This document shows, one piece after another, positions 1 to 13,200 of a stretch of DNA of 64,000 nucleotides; position 1 is the first letter of the stretch; every line of letters starts with the position of its first letter. The translations under genes and the position numbers were made by a program. The stretch lies in NCBI GenBank assembly GCA_024349245.1, contig JALDNG010000016.1:124001-188000 (forward strand), written 5' to 3'. The notes under the pieces were generated by a model. It was not told the DNA's origin. It saw only the letters and a program-made list of their open reading frames with translations, and ran no database searches. Origin of the DNA: Neodontobutis hainanensis. Lineage: Eukaryota; Chordata; Actinopteri; Gobiiformes; Odontobutidae.

Positions 1-2190
1 CACCCTTGGGACCAAGACTTACTGCTGAATGGCAACACTGGGAGCTGTAATGAAGAGACTTTTCAGCGGCAGAGAAATTGGTAATCATCACTTAAGCTAT
101 TAGTGGAATGGTTAGGGGATCAGTGTGGCCAATAAAACCAAAAGCTATCCTGTTAGTGAAGATGGAGGAGGTGTGGGTGTTGGGAAATATATGCTTGAAA
201 TGTCTTTTGTAACCTGGGCATTTGGTCTTAGAGGAAATTGTTCAGGGTCCTTTTGGCTCATCTACAGCAGGCGCCATGTTTTAACAGAAGAACGTTCTGG
301 TCCCAAGACAAATAGTAGGAAGAAAGTTTTAGTTACATCAAATTATAACCTAAACAAAGCCATTACTAAACAGTATGTTGTGAATACAATTGTATTGCGT
401 GTATTGCATATTTAAACAATATGCAATATAAAATATGTTGAATATTACAATATAATATTAAAAGTTGAATTAGATAAAATACAAGTCTATACTAGCTTAC
501 ACTTACACTGGGCAAACAGCTTTACTAATTTTGTCATGCCACAATGTGACTAGGAGGACATATTGCTCCCGTTAAATGCATTTGCAAATAAATGAATACC
601 TGGTCAGTTTTATATAATCAGAGGAGCACCATGTTGTTTATGTTTGTAACGGTAAAACAGTTTCTACATCTCCAAACCTAAAACACAGCCAGACCTCTCA
701 GAGCTGCCACATCATTGGACACAAGAGTAAAGCCAGAGTTTGGGAATACTTTGATTGGACCAGTTCAAGATGGATTTTGGTGAATAGTAAACTCCCAAAT
801 CTCACAAGAATCCAGCTGCAACGCAAGGTTACTGTAACGTATAACCTTTGACCTCATAGAAAATAAATTATTGAACTAGCTAAAATAATTGTTTTGTGTG
901 TTAACACAGATGGTTTCATTGATGGATTTAGTAACAGGCCATTCACTAGACAACGCAGAAACCTGACCCCGGTGGATTTGTAAATGAAAAGATAGGAATC
1001 TGCTTTTAAGATTCCTGAATTCCAACAAAGAAACTCCCAAGAGGAAAAAGAGGAAACAATGAAGAAACCTGATGCCAGTTGAGTCATGAAATAAAGGATA
1101 AGAATCTGCTTTTAGGACATTCCAACAAAGAAACTCCAAAGACGGAAAAGTCTTTGACAAATATTCCATTAAGACAAACTTTAACAACCCTTAACTTTCA
1201 CTGATCAACATCCATAAACTTTGAAAATGAGAGACTTATAGACAGGAGATAAACATTAATAAAGTTTCATCGTATTGCATCGTTTCATCACATTTTCAAA
1301 AAGACAGATTATTGACCTTGGAAACATTGCTTTTCTTTATGTTTAACATACACTTCCGTTACTTTTATTAGTGAGATATTTTTTCTTCAGTTCAGGACTA
1401 AGCCTTACCTGTCAAAAGAACAAATTTTTTGTTTATTTGCTGCCACAAGTATACACCTATAATTAGGCTGTTTTCTTCAAAACCCTACAAACCAATGAGT
1501 TAACCCAGTCTAAAACAACTGAATGTAGGATGCAGTATTTTGGTACTTTACTTTTAAAGGTCTCAGTCAGTTTCATCTCTAGGATACAAACTTGTTGTTA
1601 CCTGGGCAGTGTCCAAATCCACTTTGTTTAAAAGCCCCTCACTGTGACGTCATCCAGCCGTTTAAGCTTGTGCCACAACCTTCCTCCACCTCATCACAAC
1701 CTCAGCTGGGCAGCACACTCATCATCAGTAGCACTTACCTCTTCATCTCATCACCACCATCAGTGTCTAGGCCCCGGGGAAAGACCTGCAAATCATCTAC
1801 ACCGCTCATCTCCCAACGTTTCATCCCACGACGTCTCGCTCGTCTGAGATATACCTCAAGCACGATTTAGACTTTCAATAAATCTCATCTCAGTGCATAT
1901 ATGTCCGTTTCTGTTTGTGTCTCTACTGGTTGAACTGTCATGACAATCGGACTAGCAAATAGCATTTTTCAGAAAAAAAACAGACATATTATATTTACAT
2001 TGTACGGTAATACATTTTTCCACTTCTTTTCTGCTTTAATGTTAATTTGGACAATGCAGGTTGTTGCAATAGCTCCAGACTGGGGCAACATTTACACTCA
2101 TTTATTGGAGATGTTACACTACATAATGACAACAACCAAGTACAAACCTAAATCAAAAACCGGAACTATTGCTTGAACTAATGGGACTTA
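1..2190. other. Gene-free left flank
   Basis: AT-rich sequence with no supportable exon. The stretch around 1600-1900 is C-rich and ends in a plus-strand AATAAA near 1877. It could be the 3' end of an old retroelement or of a transcript coming from outside the window, but I recognise no domain. The short open frames here look like chance. Confidence 0.4.
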
Positions 2191-2195
2191 CAAGC

Positions 2196-4130
2196 TCAGT
2201 TTTTTATCAAACTTTGAACTATCGGTGGTATTTCCATCCAGTTCTGCAGCTTTTGTTCCTCTTTGACACCGGGCACTAGAATCAGGGGCTGTGGTTTTGT
2301 TTGGTGACACTGGAGGAACAATATGTGGTACTTTGCCAATGTATAGATTATCTTCTGATGCAGTAGTTTTGGATCTTTCTTTGCTCCCAGGAGAGGCTTT
2401 AGCTCTGTCAGCTGACCATGGGGCAAGAACAATATCAGATGTGAAATTACATATTTGATCTTCAGGTTGGGCCTCTTTCTCTGATCTTTTTCATTTGGTG
2501 TTTTTATGAGACCAGACATCTGTGTCAGACTCCTTCTCTCTGTCCAATGACCTGGTGTCAGGAACAGCATCAGGTCTGGCATCAAGAGGCAGACTGTCAG
2601 ATGAGTCATATTTCTTTGGTCTCTTAGATTTGGTGCTAGATTTTTCTGATATATCTTTTTCACTCTTTTATGACATCAGACACTTGATAAAAAGTCTTCC
2701 ACTCTTTTAAATGAGCTGGTGGCAAGTAGGTTTCGATTGGCTGACTTTTTCTGCGGCATTTGTTTGAATACCTTTATACGACCAGAGAACTGATTCGTTG
2801 AGATAATGTCCAATGAACTGGAGGCAAGCAACACATTTAGAATAATGGGACAGATTGTCCGATGGGTCATATTTCCTTAGTGTTAGGCCAGGTCAGAGAG
2901 GAGCTCAGGTGACCAAGTGGCAGAGTAAATAGCATCAAAGGCCCAACCTGCATGTTGTTCATCTTTATCAAATGGGACAGCGACCAATCCAAAATTAGAG
3001 GAACATCAATGGAGCCATCATCCAAACACCCCCATTGCTTGTTTTGACATCTTCAAACTGAAAATGAATTTAAAAAAGTAACTGAATATTTTATGGACAT
3101 TTACTCTTGTTAAACATTAATTTAGACTTACTAGTAAATGCTGTTAGGGTCCTGGGACAAGTGTGTCATGGTGACAAAAGGGTGCTGCAGGGCTTGTTAT
3201 GGAGAAAGTCAAAGGGTTTGATTAGGGTGTAGCAACACTTGGAGAAGGTCAACAAAAGCCTTTTGATCTTCATATTCCTCAGAGTCCCACTCGGGAAACA
3301 TCTGCATTTGTTCAACAAGCCAGAGATTTTAGTAATTTTCCTATTTCTACTCCTTAAACCATGCATTAAACAAAGAACATATTCAGTAGACTCAGTCTCA
3401 GAGTTGAGGTAGCTTAAAATAGCAATAGTCCTTTTCAGTTCTGGTAACTTCAGCAAATTCCTCAGGCGTCAAAAGCCTCCATGTTGTCGACCATTTATCC
3501 TCATTTTTCACCTCAATAAAAAAAGTCTCAGGAAAGTCACCTACCAGGGAACAATAGGGAACAAGTGTTGTCCGAGGTAGACCAGCCCAAGTCCCACATA
3601 TTGCTTGTTGCCTAGAGCTACTTCTGAAGCTCCCCTGAAAACACACAAGCCAAGAAAATAACATATTGAAAATACGTGCATAAAAGAACAGGAGAAAAGT
3701 TATGAATCACGCTGAACTTGTTTGTATCCATAAGGCTGCTTCCACATCCCGAGCATCACTTCAGAGGTCGGTATGGCCAGACCATGATGTTGTCTGATTT
3801 TAGATCAGTGTGCAGCACACCAAGACCTTTCAAGGTGTCTAAAGCCACCAGCAGCTGCAGAAACAATAACATGTTTAATGGCTGCAATGCTTATGTTCAA
3901 ATGTTTATTAATGATAATTATCCCAGCACAAGCTGCACACCTGCTGAGCAATCGGGGGGATCTCACATGGAGACAGTGTTTCCAAATCTCAAGACTTAAG
4001 CAGGTCAAAGAGACTCATGTCAAGCATTTTAAATGCTAGACAGGTGAGCACTTTGTACTTAAACCTCTCGAAGAATCTAACCACATTAGAACAATCACCA
4101 GGGAGTCCAGGGAGCTGATTATTTCCAACA
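2196..4130 (-). pseudogene. HIPK-like protein kinase relic (multi-exon, disabled)
   Basis: Pieces of a dual-specificity kinase of the homeodomain-interacting protein kinase family lie in order on the minus strand. About 4110-3960 encodes an N-lobe-like stretch (NVVRFFERFKYKVLTCLAF, then SLFDLL) with an in-frame stop. About 3858-3770 follows an acceptor-like CAG and encodes the catalytic loop HTDLKSDNIMV, close to the family HxDLKPENIM. About 3664-3400 holds WRLLTPEEFAEV, resembling the C-lobe insert. About 3310-3130 holds AFVDLLQVLL, then QALQHPFVTMTHL, with two in-frame stops (TGA, TAA) between them. Hydrophilic, partly repeated sequence at 2870-2196 may be the C-terminal tail, with frame changes. 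Intron-like gaps with splice-like ends argue for a decayed duplicated gene rather than a retrocopy. Fish genomes carry many HIPK-like paralogues (known). The limits are approximate and the 2196-2870 part is the least certain. Confidence 0.72.
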
Positions 4131-4189
4131 TGGCCAACTGGAAACAGTGGTAATTTTGTTGACAAAAGCTATGATACAAATATGACACA

Positions 4190-4400
4190 AATTTTTTAAT
4201 TTTTAATTTTTTTTAATTTAATTTTAATTTTTAATTTTAGTTGACTTAAATTGCATGACATATTAGTCGACTAAAACTAGACTAAAACTAAAACAAATAA
4301 GATGACTAAAATGAGACTAAAACTAATAGTTTTAGTCAAATGACTAAGACTAAAACTAAATTAAAGTTTATTTTTAAAGTAATCAAAATTAACACCACCT
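4190..4400. repeat. AT-rich and ACTAAAA-type low-complexity repeat
   Basis: A run of T/A blocks (4190-4245) is followed by degenerate tandem copies of a short ACTAAAACTA-like unit to about 4370. It is simple or minisatellite-like sequence with no coding potential. Confidence 0.6.
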
Positions 4401-4469
4401 GGAAACAAAAGAAAACCTTAATTATCTTCATCAGTCTGTAGTTTTGATAAATGTATAATTTATTGTGCA

Positions 4470-4863
4470 GGGTGCACTTGGCAGAGTGGTTAGCACTCCT
4501 GCCTTACAGCAAGAAGGTCGTGAGTTCAAAACCTGGCCGATTCAAATATTCTCGGCCGACTCTGGTCTTTCTTTGAGTAGTCTGTGTGTCCTCCACGTGT
4601 TACTGTGGGTTCTCTCTGGGTACTCCGGCTTCCTCCCACCGTCCAAAGACATGCATGTACAGGTTAATCAGCAACTCTAAAGTGTCTCTAGTGAATGAAT
4701 GTGAGAGTGAACGGTTGTCTGTCAATGTCTGTCTCTAAATGTCAGCCCTGCGACTAACTGGCCACTGTCCAGGGTGTACCCTGCCTCAGGCCCAAAGCTG
4801 CTGGGATAGGCTCCAGTCACCTGTGACCCCTAACGGGACAAAGCGGTAGAAAAAAAAAAAAAA
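4470..4863 (+). repeat. tRNA-derived SINE-like element, copy 1
   Basis: The 5' end (GGTGCACTTGGCAGAGTGG) and a box-B-like GAGTTCAAAAC resemble a tRNA head. A body with GTACTCCGGCTTCCTCCCAC and GGATAGGCTCCAGTCACC follows, then GCGGTAGAAA and a poly-A/AATG tail. It is a near match to the reverse-strand copy at 17262-17664. This body type is very common in teleost genomes. I leave the family name open. Confidence 0.8.
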
Positions 4864-4998
4864 GAATGAATAATTTATTGTTAGCCTCTTTGATGGCTTT
4901 GGGATCTTATAACATTTTTACTGCAACTATCTCCATGGTTTTAACATTTTGGCACCTGACCACTTTATCAAAGCAGCCAATAATCTCCACAACAGAGT

Positions 4999-5612
4999 GA
5001 GGCTGTTAGTGCACTAATCCCTATATAGTGCACTAGTAAGCACGCCATTTTGTGGTGGTGTCCGAATGTCTAGTAAATAAAATGTAGTGCACTCAAAGTT
5101 TACCACAATAGATTAGTAAAAGTAGTGAGCCGCAGTGGTCACTGGACGGTCAAATAGACCATAATGCTTTGCTAATTTTTGGAGGAGAGCCTTAAACTGA
5201 ACACAACAAGTTTGAATGAAACGAGTTAGGGACAAGTTTGACTTTCTGTGGAAACGTAATCCATCCTAAATTGTTATTAATAAACCATTACAATGTAAAA
5301 TCCCTAACGTTAGCTTACCTTAAATCATATCAGAGATTCCCTCTTGAGGCATAAAAAAGCTGCAATAATCCGGTCGGTTTTGGTCATTAATAGGACAAGA
5401 GTTGTTGAATAAAATGCATAAGCTTATTTAAATTTATTCTTATATCACTAAAGTCTTGTGATTTATTGCAGAAATACAATAACAGTGGAGTTTTTGTATG
5501 CTAGTCACGTGTCTAACGGCAACAGAAAAACAGCCATGTAGTGTCCGAAACTGTTCATTATTTGAGTGCACTATATAGTCCTTAGTCCCTTTATTTAGAG
5601 GCATATAGTCCA
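4999..5612. mobile_element. MITE-like non-autonomous DNA element with terminal inverted repeats
   Basis: The left end has TATATAGTGCACT followed by GGTGTCCGAA. The right end has the inverse order, with TGTCCGAAAC and then GTGCACTATATAGT. The paired inverted ends enclose about 0.6 kb with no transposase. The motif is a familiar dispersed repeat in fish genomes. Exact ends and the target duplication were not resolved. Confidence 0.6.
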
Positions 5613-6414
5613 GCTGTTGGGGAGCCCTGCTACAGACTGAAACCTCATAAACTGCACATTTAATAAAAATAAAAGCATGTATTTTAGTAGCAGTGGTCTT
5701 TTGTATTTGTATCGTGTTGATTTTGTAAAGGCAAATACTATGGGATGTACCAGTTTAAAGATTCTAAAAGGGAATAACATATCACAGGTAAGTCTGCTCC
5801 TGAGTTTTAACACATCACTGGTTTTATCCACTGCGTTGTTTACTCTGGCTGCAGTGCTGTTTTTGAGGAAGTTGGTATTTATGGTCACACCTCACTTCCC
5901 TGAGAGACAAGAGCCAGCTGGCACCGAGACTGGCAGCCATGTTTACTGCTTAGGACGGAAGGTGGGGCTTCCTCCTCAGAGGATTAGACAGACAAACACT
6001 ACAAAGCCGCGGCTGATATGAAAGACATGTTGATGCCCGAGTGTCACTTGTAATCTCTGTGTACTTAACAAATATTTTTGTACTAAGGGATACTCTTTGC
6101 TTCTATTTTATATATAGCGCACCCTTTCAAGTTAAACTGGGGAGATTAAACCATTAGCTATACCCAGAATAATTTTAAATGTAAAGCTGCTTGATGTACA
6201 AATGGAATAAACACTAAGGGAAGTTTAGTATTTTACAGACTGTATTAATACAATACTCTTATTGAATAAACATTTATAAATTGATTAAACCTTCTTGTTA
6301 ATTCAGGCAGCAATAAAATAGCACTTGTGATGATTGATAATGTTTAGTTTAGTCCAAATAAAAAAAAAAGGTTTTCTTAATAGTTGTTTGTTTGTGTATG
6401 TTTTATTTATTTAT

Positions 6415-6863
6415 TCATGTGGAGTTAGTGCTCTCCACAGCAAGAACAGCTTCTTTACAAAGAGGGTCCAGTTTTCCATCTCCTCCTGCGGAAAGCACAG
6501 CTAGTCAACAAACTTATGGAACATTTTAATAAAAAATAAACGAGTGAAAACTGAGTAGCCTACATGTGACTGACCAAACTCGAGTTGTCTGATGTCGCAG
6601 GTGAAGACTATCCTGCCCCTGACCAACAGCTCCACTCGGTTCCACTCGCGTGTTTCCGCCAACAAGCACTGGTGTCCACGCGCTGTCAGTGCGGCTGCGC
6701 ACAAACGTTAGTCTCGGGCAACTCAAGTTCAAAGAGGTTTAGTCACTGGTATTAGTTTACTGTACTTACCATGAAGACCCTGCAGGCGGTACGTCCGGTG
6801 CTGTACGAGCCCACAGGATTGATATGGCCCGTACATCAGGGTCACGAGCGCTTTTTGCGCCAT
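6415..6863 (-). CDS. c10orf53: UPF0728 family protein (C10orf53 homologue), three exons
   Basis: Three exons join in phase: 6770-6863 (ATG at 6863, donor GTAAGT), 6575-6694 (acceptor GCAG, donor GTCAGT) and 6415-6485 (acceptor GCAG, stop TGA at 6415-6417). They total 285 nt, giving 94 aa. Recognisable family segments are LMYGPYQSCGLV, TYRLQGL, GHQCLLAETREWN, ELLV, RQLEFGGDGKLDPLC and EAVLAVEST, matching the length and motif order of the human protein (about 93 aa). It is a small soluble protein with no signal peptide or membrane segment, and its function is not established. Minus-strand AATAAA motifs directly follow the stop (6402-6412). In human this gene is next to CHAT, as here, on the same strand. 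The parts are too short to stand out as single open frames, but the phased joins and motif match make the call firm. Confidence 0.92.
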
Positions 6864-7978
6864 TGTTTGTTGCTGGTTGCCTTGGCAACTGTTTACGCCA
6901 AAGCGCTCTACAGCGATTTTCTCACATGATGGATAATAGGCAGGGAGCCAGACCCCTCCCATATGATGGTTTTTGCTACCTTTTTTTTTTACTTGTATAT
7001 ATACATTAAAAATATAAATTTCAGAATCTTTATTTTGAGACCAAATGGGTCCAAAAAACACTTTTTGGGACACCCTTTATTTGGAAATACGGGAGTTTAG
7101 ATATTGAGATCCTACCGTCACATAAAGTGTTGCAGAGTAATGAAATTTGGCAGGAGGTATCCTGACATGATGGGGAACTAAATAACATCATTGGGCTTGG
7201 TGTAATTCTGTTTTCAAATATTAAACAAATTATCTGCAAAAACACAAGAAATGCCTGTCCCGCCTAATAGAGCTCAAATTACTTAACGTAAAAAGTACTT
7301 TGAACTGTATTTGAACTCTTTTATGATTTTGAGTTTGTGAGACAGACCATGAATGTATTACATAATTACTATTATAAAAATGTAATAGAAAAAAAATGTA
7401 TGTAATGTATGTATAAAAAATAACTTAAACTTGGTTATTGAAAGAAAGGTTTAGTCAAACATAGTGTTGAGTAATTGTCTTAATAAACATCATACATTAT
7501 TTCATGACTAAGGACTACAGAAAACTGTGGGATGTGTTATATGTTGCTGTTGTCAGAACATATGTTAAATAAAGGTTCATAAACCCGACACATAAATGTC
7601 ATATTTTATGAAATGTGTATCTCACACATTTGTAGATGGCAATGTTGATATGTTGTAGCTTGTTAGCCGGAAGGGGCTCTGTGCTGTACACTAAACGTAC
7701 AATGCAGAGCAGCTGAGACCAAAAGGAACTGGACACTGAAGATAAATCATATCATTAGTTAGTCATTAGTCTGTTTTATATAATTCAACATACACTATTC
7801 TTAAGTGAGATCTGAGAATAAAGTTGGAATCAGTTAAAAACACTTTTCTTTTAGTTCATGAAGCACCTACCACCAAACACATTCATCTTTAATATAACTT
7901 TAACTGAACAGCTGTAATATCAGTATAATTCAGCAGCCTTCCTCCTAATGATGGTGGTGAAATAACCTGCCCTTGTTC
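6864..7978. other. Intergenic, c10orf53 promoter side
   Basis: Upstream DNA of c10orf53 on the minus strand. It has a moderately GC-rich start near 6864-6960, then AT-rich sequence. I see no exon or clear repeat. Confidence 0.4.
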
Positions 7979-9045
7979 CTAAGTCATAAATGAGGCTATG
8001 AACAAAGCTGGGGTTAAAAAGACAAAATTTGTTATCTTCTGCCCGCTGCCCCACTGTTTAAATAACAAGTGAGTCAAAGGCACAACAGACCAACTGTAAA
8101 TAATGATTGAGATCTTTGCAACATGAGGTGATGGTTGTGAATGACTAGGACAAAATGGGACCAGGATCTCATCACAGTATCTCTGTGCATTCAAAATGCC
8201 ATCAGTAAAATACACCTGTGTTCATTGTCCATAACATACACCACCATGGGCCACTCATTCCACAACGTTGACATGAGCAAACCGCTCACCCACACAATGC
8301 CATACATGCTGTTTGTCATCTGCCCTGTACCAGATGCCTTTAAATGTAAGCATTTCCCCACTCAAGTTGTTTACGACAACAAAGGAGTCAAGTTGAGACC
8401 CCAATCAGGAAAATGAGAATGCACGTGAGCTACCCTGAGAAGGTTTCTGACAGTTTGTGCAGAAATGCGTTGGTTATGCAAACCGATTGTTGCAGCAGCT
8501 GTCCGGGTGGATGGTCTCAGAGGATCTTGGAGGTGAAGATGCTGGATGTGGAGGTCCTGAGCTGGTGTGGTTACACGTGGTCTGCGGTTGTGAGGCTGCT
8601 TTGATGTACTGTGAAATTCTCTGAAACGCCATTGGAGACGGCTTATGGTAAAGAAATTAACAATCAATTCACATACAACAGCTCTGGTGGACATTCCTAC
8701 AATCAGCATGACAATTGAACGCTCCCTCAAAACCTGCAACATCTGTGGCATTGTGCTGTGATAAAACTGTACATTTTTGAGTGGCCTTTTATTCTGGCCA
8801 GCCTTACCTGTGCAATAATTATGCTCTCTAATTAACATCTTGATATGCCACACCAGTGCGGTGGAGGGATTATCTCGGCAAAGGTGCTCACTAACACAGA
8901 TTTGGAGAGATTTGTGAACAATATTTTGGAGAAAAAGGCCTATTGTGTACTTAGAAAAAGTGTTAGATCTTTGAGTTCAGTTTATAAAAAATGGGAGCAA
9001 AAACAAAAGTGTTGCATTTATATTTTTGTTCATTATGATAGATCT
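7979..9045 (-). mobile_element. Degenerate Tc1-like DNA transposon
   Basis: Minus-strand frames carry Tc1-family transposase remains: RVTTPAQDLHIQHLHLQDPL, then GLHNQRISAQTVRNLLRVAH around 8570-8400, and FTDGILNAQRYCDEIL around 8210-8160. All are shifted or interrupted, and the catalytic DDE region is incomplete. The plus-strand right side (8845-9045, with AACACAGATTTGGAGAGATT and AAAACAAAAGTGTTGC) matches the usual terminal region of this element type. It is a dead insertion between c10orf53 and chat. The left end is not resolved. Confidence 0.82.
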
Positions 9046-10252
9046 TGTATACAGTTCATTGCACTCTTGTGTAAATGTAAGCTCTCCTCATTTTGGCAAA
9101 TGTAGTGAGAAGTCCTGTGTTTATTATGCATGTCAAAAGCCTTAAATTAAGATTAAATAATACATTTGCATTTAAATAACAGAATTAACATGTTATTTAA
9201 ATGTAAATGTATTATTATTATTATTATTTTACTATTTTCCTGACTTTGTAACATATTTTGTCCCACACAAACATATACCTCGTCCCACGCCATTTATATT
9301 TGAGTCAGTCTTATAACCACGCAGTGGCAGAATGAAAGGATTTGTTGAGAGAATTTGTCAATGGGACCAGGTCTTTTTAAATGTAGGCTATTATATCAAC
9401 AGTTGTACATGATTTTAATTATAGCTTTGAAAGCAAGACAGAAAACATTTTATTAGAACTGAATGTTTACTTTCTTTGTGCAATAAAACTTTTACATAAA
9501 CAGTGATCACCTCTTTAATTTTTTTATATTGTTACACTTTGTAACATTTGGTTGTATTACAAAAATAAATAACAGGATAAATTATATTTTTACTCTTAAA
9601 TATACAAATAATTTACATACAGTAATACTATACTTTACACACACTCTTACAACATAGCACATTATTAAGAAAGTCCTCTGCAATTAGTCTATGGAAGATT
9701 CCTCTTTCATCTCAAGCACAGTAGGCTATAATTTCCAGTCATCTTGTTTCACTTGATCATAACATTTAGTAATACCACATACACACACTCTATATATAAT
9801 ATACAGAACATTTAACATAGATGGCAAATTAATTTGCATAGAGGCTTCTACTTTTACAAGATCATGTGATAAGAGAACCCTAAGATAGCAGCATGCAACC
9901 TGTCAGCTAAGACCTGCCTAATGTGCAATATACATTTCCAAATCATTCCATAAATGTTCTCCATTTAGTGCAAAACCGTTAAAATAAATAATTTAATGAT
10001 TTCATAGTATTTGTATCAACAATGCTACTCTACTACACATTTTCAAAGATAAATATTGAGTTATATATTGTATTAAATAAAACATAGATCTAGTGCATAT
10101 TGAATGTAACAACAATAACAACAATTAGCAAATACTCTCTTACATACTTCAGCATGTATTTATCACAGAATTATGTATAACATTGTCTATCACATTTACC
10201 CTATTATTTGTTAGTAAAGTGCACACACACATCACTACTGCCCCTGCTACTC
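9046..10252. other. chat 3' flank / probable 3' UTR
   Basis: AT-rich sequence downstream of the chat stop, with no open frame of note. A minus-strand AATAAA lies at 9448-9453, about 800 bp past the stop, and could end the transcript. No strong GT-rich downstream element was identified. Confidence 0.35.
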
Positions 10253-13200
10253 TCAATGGCCTCCCTGTGACGTGGTCTGGGTTTGAGCCTCAGCTCTGGT
10301 CTGGTCAGCGGTCTTAACCACAACCCTTGGCACTGCCGTCTGGTTCTTTGTCATGTCTTCCACTTTCTGCACTGTTTTACCCTGCCACTTTGTATCTGTT
10401 TGTGTGTGTGTCTCCAGAGTCTGACCCTGTCTCTGCTCTCTTGCTTTGTGGGTAGATTTATAGTTATTGCACAGATCCTTCATGTCCGAAAGTGCCTGCC
10501 CCAGAGCTTTGACAAAGTCGGCTGAACTAGTCTGCGGGCTTTCGTGGAAACTGGACACGCAGAAGATAATGTGCTCTGACTGAGGGTTGTAGCACACTCC
10601 GTAACCGTTTGGAACCACAGGACCGTAGCAGCAGAACATCTCCACAGTGGTAGGAACCTAAGGGAAACAAACACTTTAGTGCAGAACTGCTGACACAAAT
10701 ACAGGAAGCTAACAAGATAAAATAACTATCAGGACTATGTATGAATGCCTTTTCTTCATACTAGTCATGAACAAAGCAAACCACACGTTTCAAATTAATT
10801 GAAAACACATTTTTTACATTGAACAACTAATAAAACAACTTGAAGATTTGTCATAAGCAACAAGACAAATTTATTTTATTTAGCCAATTCAATACAAAGA
10901 GACAAAATAGCAACAGCACTACAGGTATAGTGTGACTGTACCTGACTTGTGGAGAGAATGAACTGGTTACTGATCAGATACGCTTCATCTTCAAAAAGCT
11001 CTGGCTTCTCCATCTTCAGTTCATGTGCTATTTCACGAAGTGCGAGTAAATGATTGTCTATGGCCATCCCTGTAATTGCCTGTGAAGGTAAAAAATAAAA
11101 AACCTTTATCATTTGTGTATTTAAGTATATGTACAATGTAACATTAAGGATGCTGCATTACCAGAATAGTATATTTTGTTTGTGCTGCTATGGCGCCTTG
11201 TAACAACTCCATCTTTTCTTTATCCTGGAACAGCAGACAACAGAGGATCAATAAGCAGCTTATTAATAACAAGCATGAACAAAGACTGAAGGAAAGATTA
11301 TACGACAGTCAGCAAAGGAGAGAAAGCTGTGTCATTTTTATTTCTTTTCAGACTGATTTGTAGCAGCATTAATAAAGCGGTAGCAGAATGACCGGAGACA
11401 GCATCTTACGCTTGAGCTCAGCTTTGCATCAGTCATGGCTTTGACAAAGGCCAGTGCTTCGGGCGTCGCTGAGCGGATGTTTTCTACTCGGCCCTGCTGA
11501 AAACGGCGACTAGATGCACTCTCGTAGGTCGACACTGGTCTCCCATGACACCTAAGGAAGGAAAAGCATCGTAGAATTGTCTTGTACTCGGAAATAAGGC
11601 TATTGGAGAGCTTTTTCCTCACCTGTAGTATGTTAACTGGAGAGCAACTTGTATATATGCATCGGGACTCATCTTCTCCTCTTTAATGAGCTCCTTTCCG
11701 TACCCATTAAATTTGTACACGTTCATGTCCAGATTTCTCACCAGCCTGCCCAAAAAAAAAAAAAAAAGGGCTGTCAGTTGTGTCGAGTCAAAGCACTTCC
11801 TTTGCTAAAGCTGATCTAACATATAGACCTTTGGAGTTTGTCAGCAGACGAGGAGAGGAGTTTATGGATCTCAGGAGTGCATTTCCATCGGAGTCTGCGT
11901 GGAGCGGAAAGTTCACTCACACTTGCCGCTCTGACTAGTTTTGAAGGGCTCCCAAATCTAGTGCAACACAGAAATGTATTATTCCATTGCAAGTACTGTC
12001 TCCTTTTACATATCGCTTAAAAAAAATACCCAACGTGTATTTGAGCAGATACTCCGTGCACTGCACAAGGACGATCCCTTCAAACGGCGAGTGTTCACAT
12101 ACGACTCCACAGCAGCCATCAGCTCCTACAACAAACTGACACATCATACTCTTTACTATTTGTGACCAATGATCATCACTTTAGCAATGCTGCTGTGCAA
12201 ATGTTCATTCCATTTCATACCACAATAAATAAATTATTTAAAAGATAATGAATAGAAATTGAGTCTTTTATACTCATGAGGTCACTTTTGATCTAAATAT
12301 CAGCATTAAATATGTTACACAGGACTGGTTGATAGCGCTCATTGGCACCGCTCTCTTCTCGAGTAATTAAACCATAATTTGTCCTAAATTTTATCAGTAA
12401 TTCATGTGCAACAGTATGTAATCGTCAAACCATAGCTTTCTTTCTGGAGGCTGTTGCTAACCTGCATGGGCTTGTCGTACCAGCGGTTGCCCCCGTTCTT
12501 GGTCATGCCTCCCCCGTGCAGCATCATCATGGCCCTTGTGCTGTCACTGAGCTCAGGCCCGCACGCCTCGTCCAGGCACACCAAGCACAGACAGCGCTCG
12601 ATCATGTCCAGCGAGTCCCTGTTGGTTGATTCTGAAAGAGGAGATTTAGAGATGGCAAAAGGTTTTAAAAAGTAAGATCAACCAGCTAACCACACAATCA
12701 TTGCCATGGCCAGCTCTGAGCTTGCTATGGTCTGCTTTTTTTGTCTGGCTTTATTGTTCTAATCTTCAAAATATTTTACAATAAAAATGGTTTTGATATT
12801 AAATTTATTAATAAACTTACTGGAAAAAATTGTAATGTCTATCATCTAGAGCAGGCAGCCCTGGAGCCAATCACAGCCCTCAGTTCAAAACCAGGTTAAA
12901 TCTAACTAAAACCTGTTCAAGCCCAACTAAGACCTGTTCAAATCAAATCAAAACCTGTTCATATCCAACAAAAAACAGTCCAAATCTAAATAAAACCTGT
13001 CCAAATCCAACTAAAACCTGATCAAATCTAACTAAAACCTGTTCAAGCCCAACTAAGACCTGTTCAAATCAAATCAAAACCTGTTCATATCCAACAAAAA
13101 ACAGTCCAAATCTAAATAAAACCTGTTGAAATCCAACTAAAACATGTCCAAATCCAACTAAAACCTGTTCAAATCAAATCAAAACCTGTATAAATCAAAT

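Noticed and set aside
1592..1900. Possible gene or LTR end with AATAAA
   Set aside because: C-rich and repeat-like, but I found no paired LTR, domain or splice signal.
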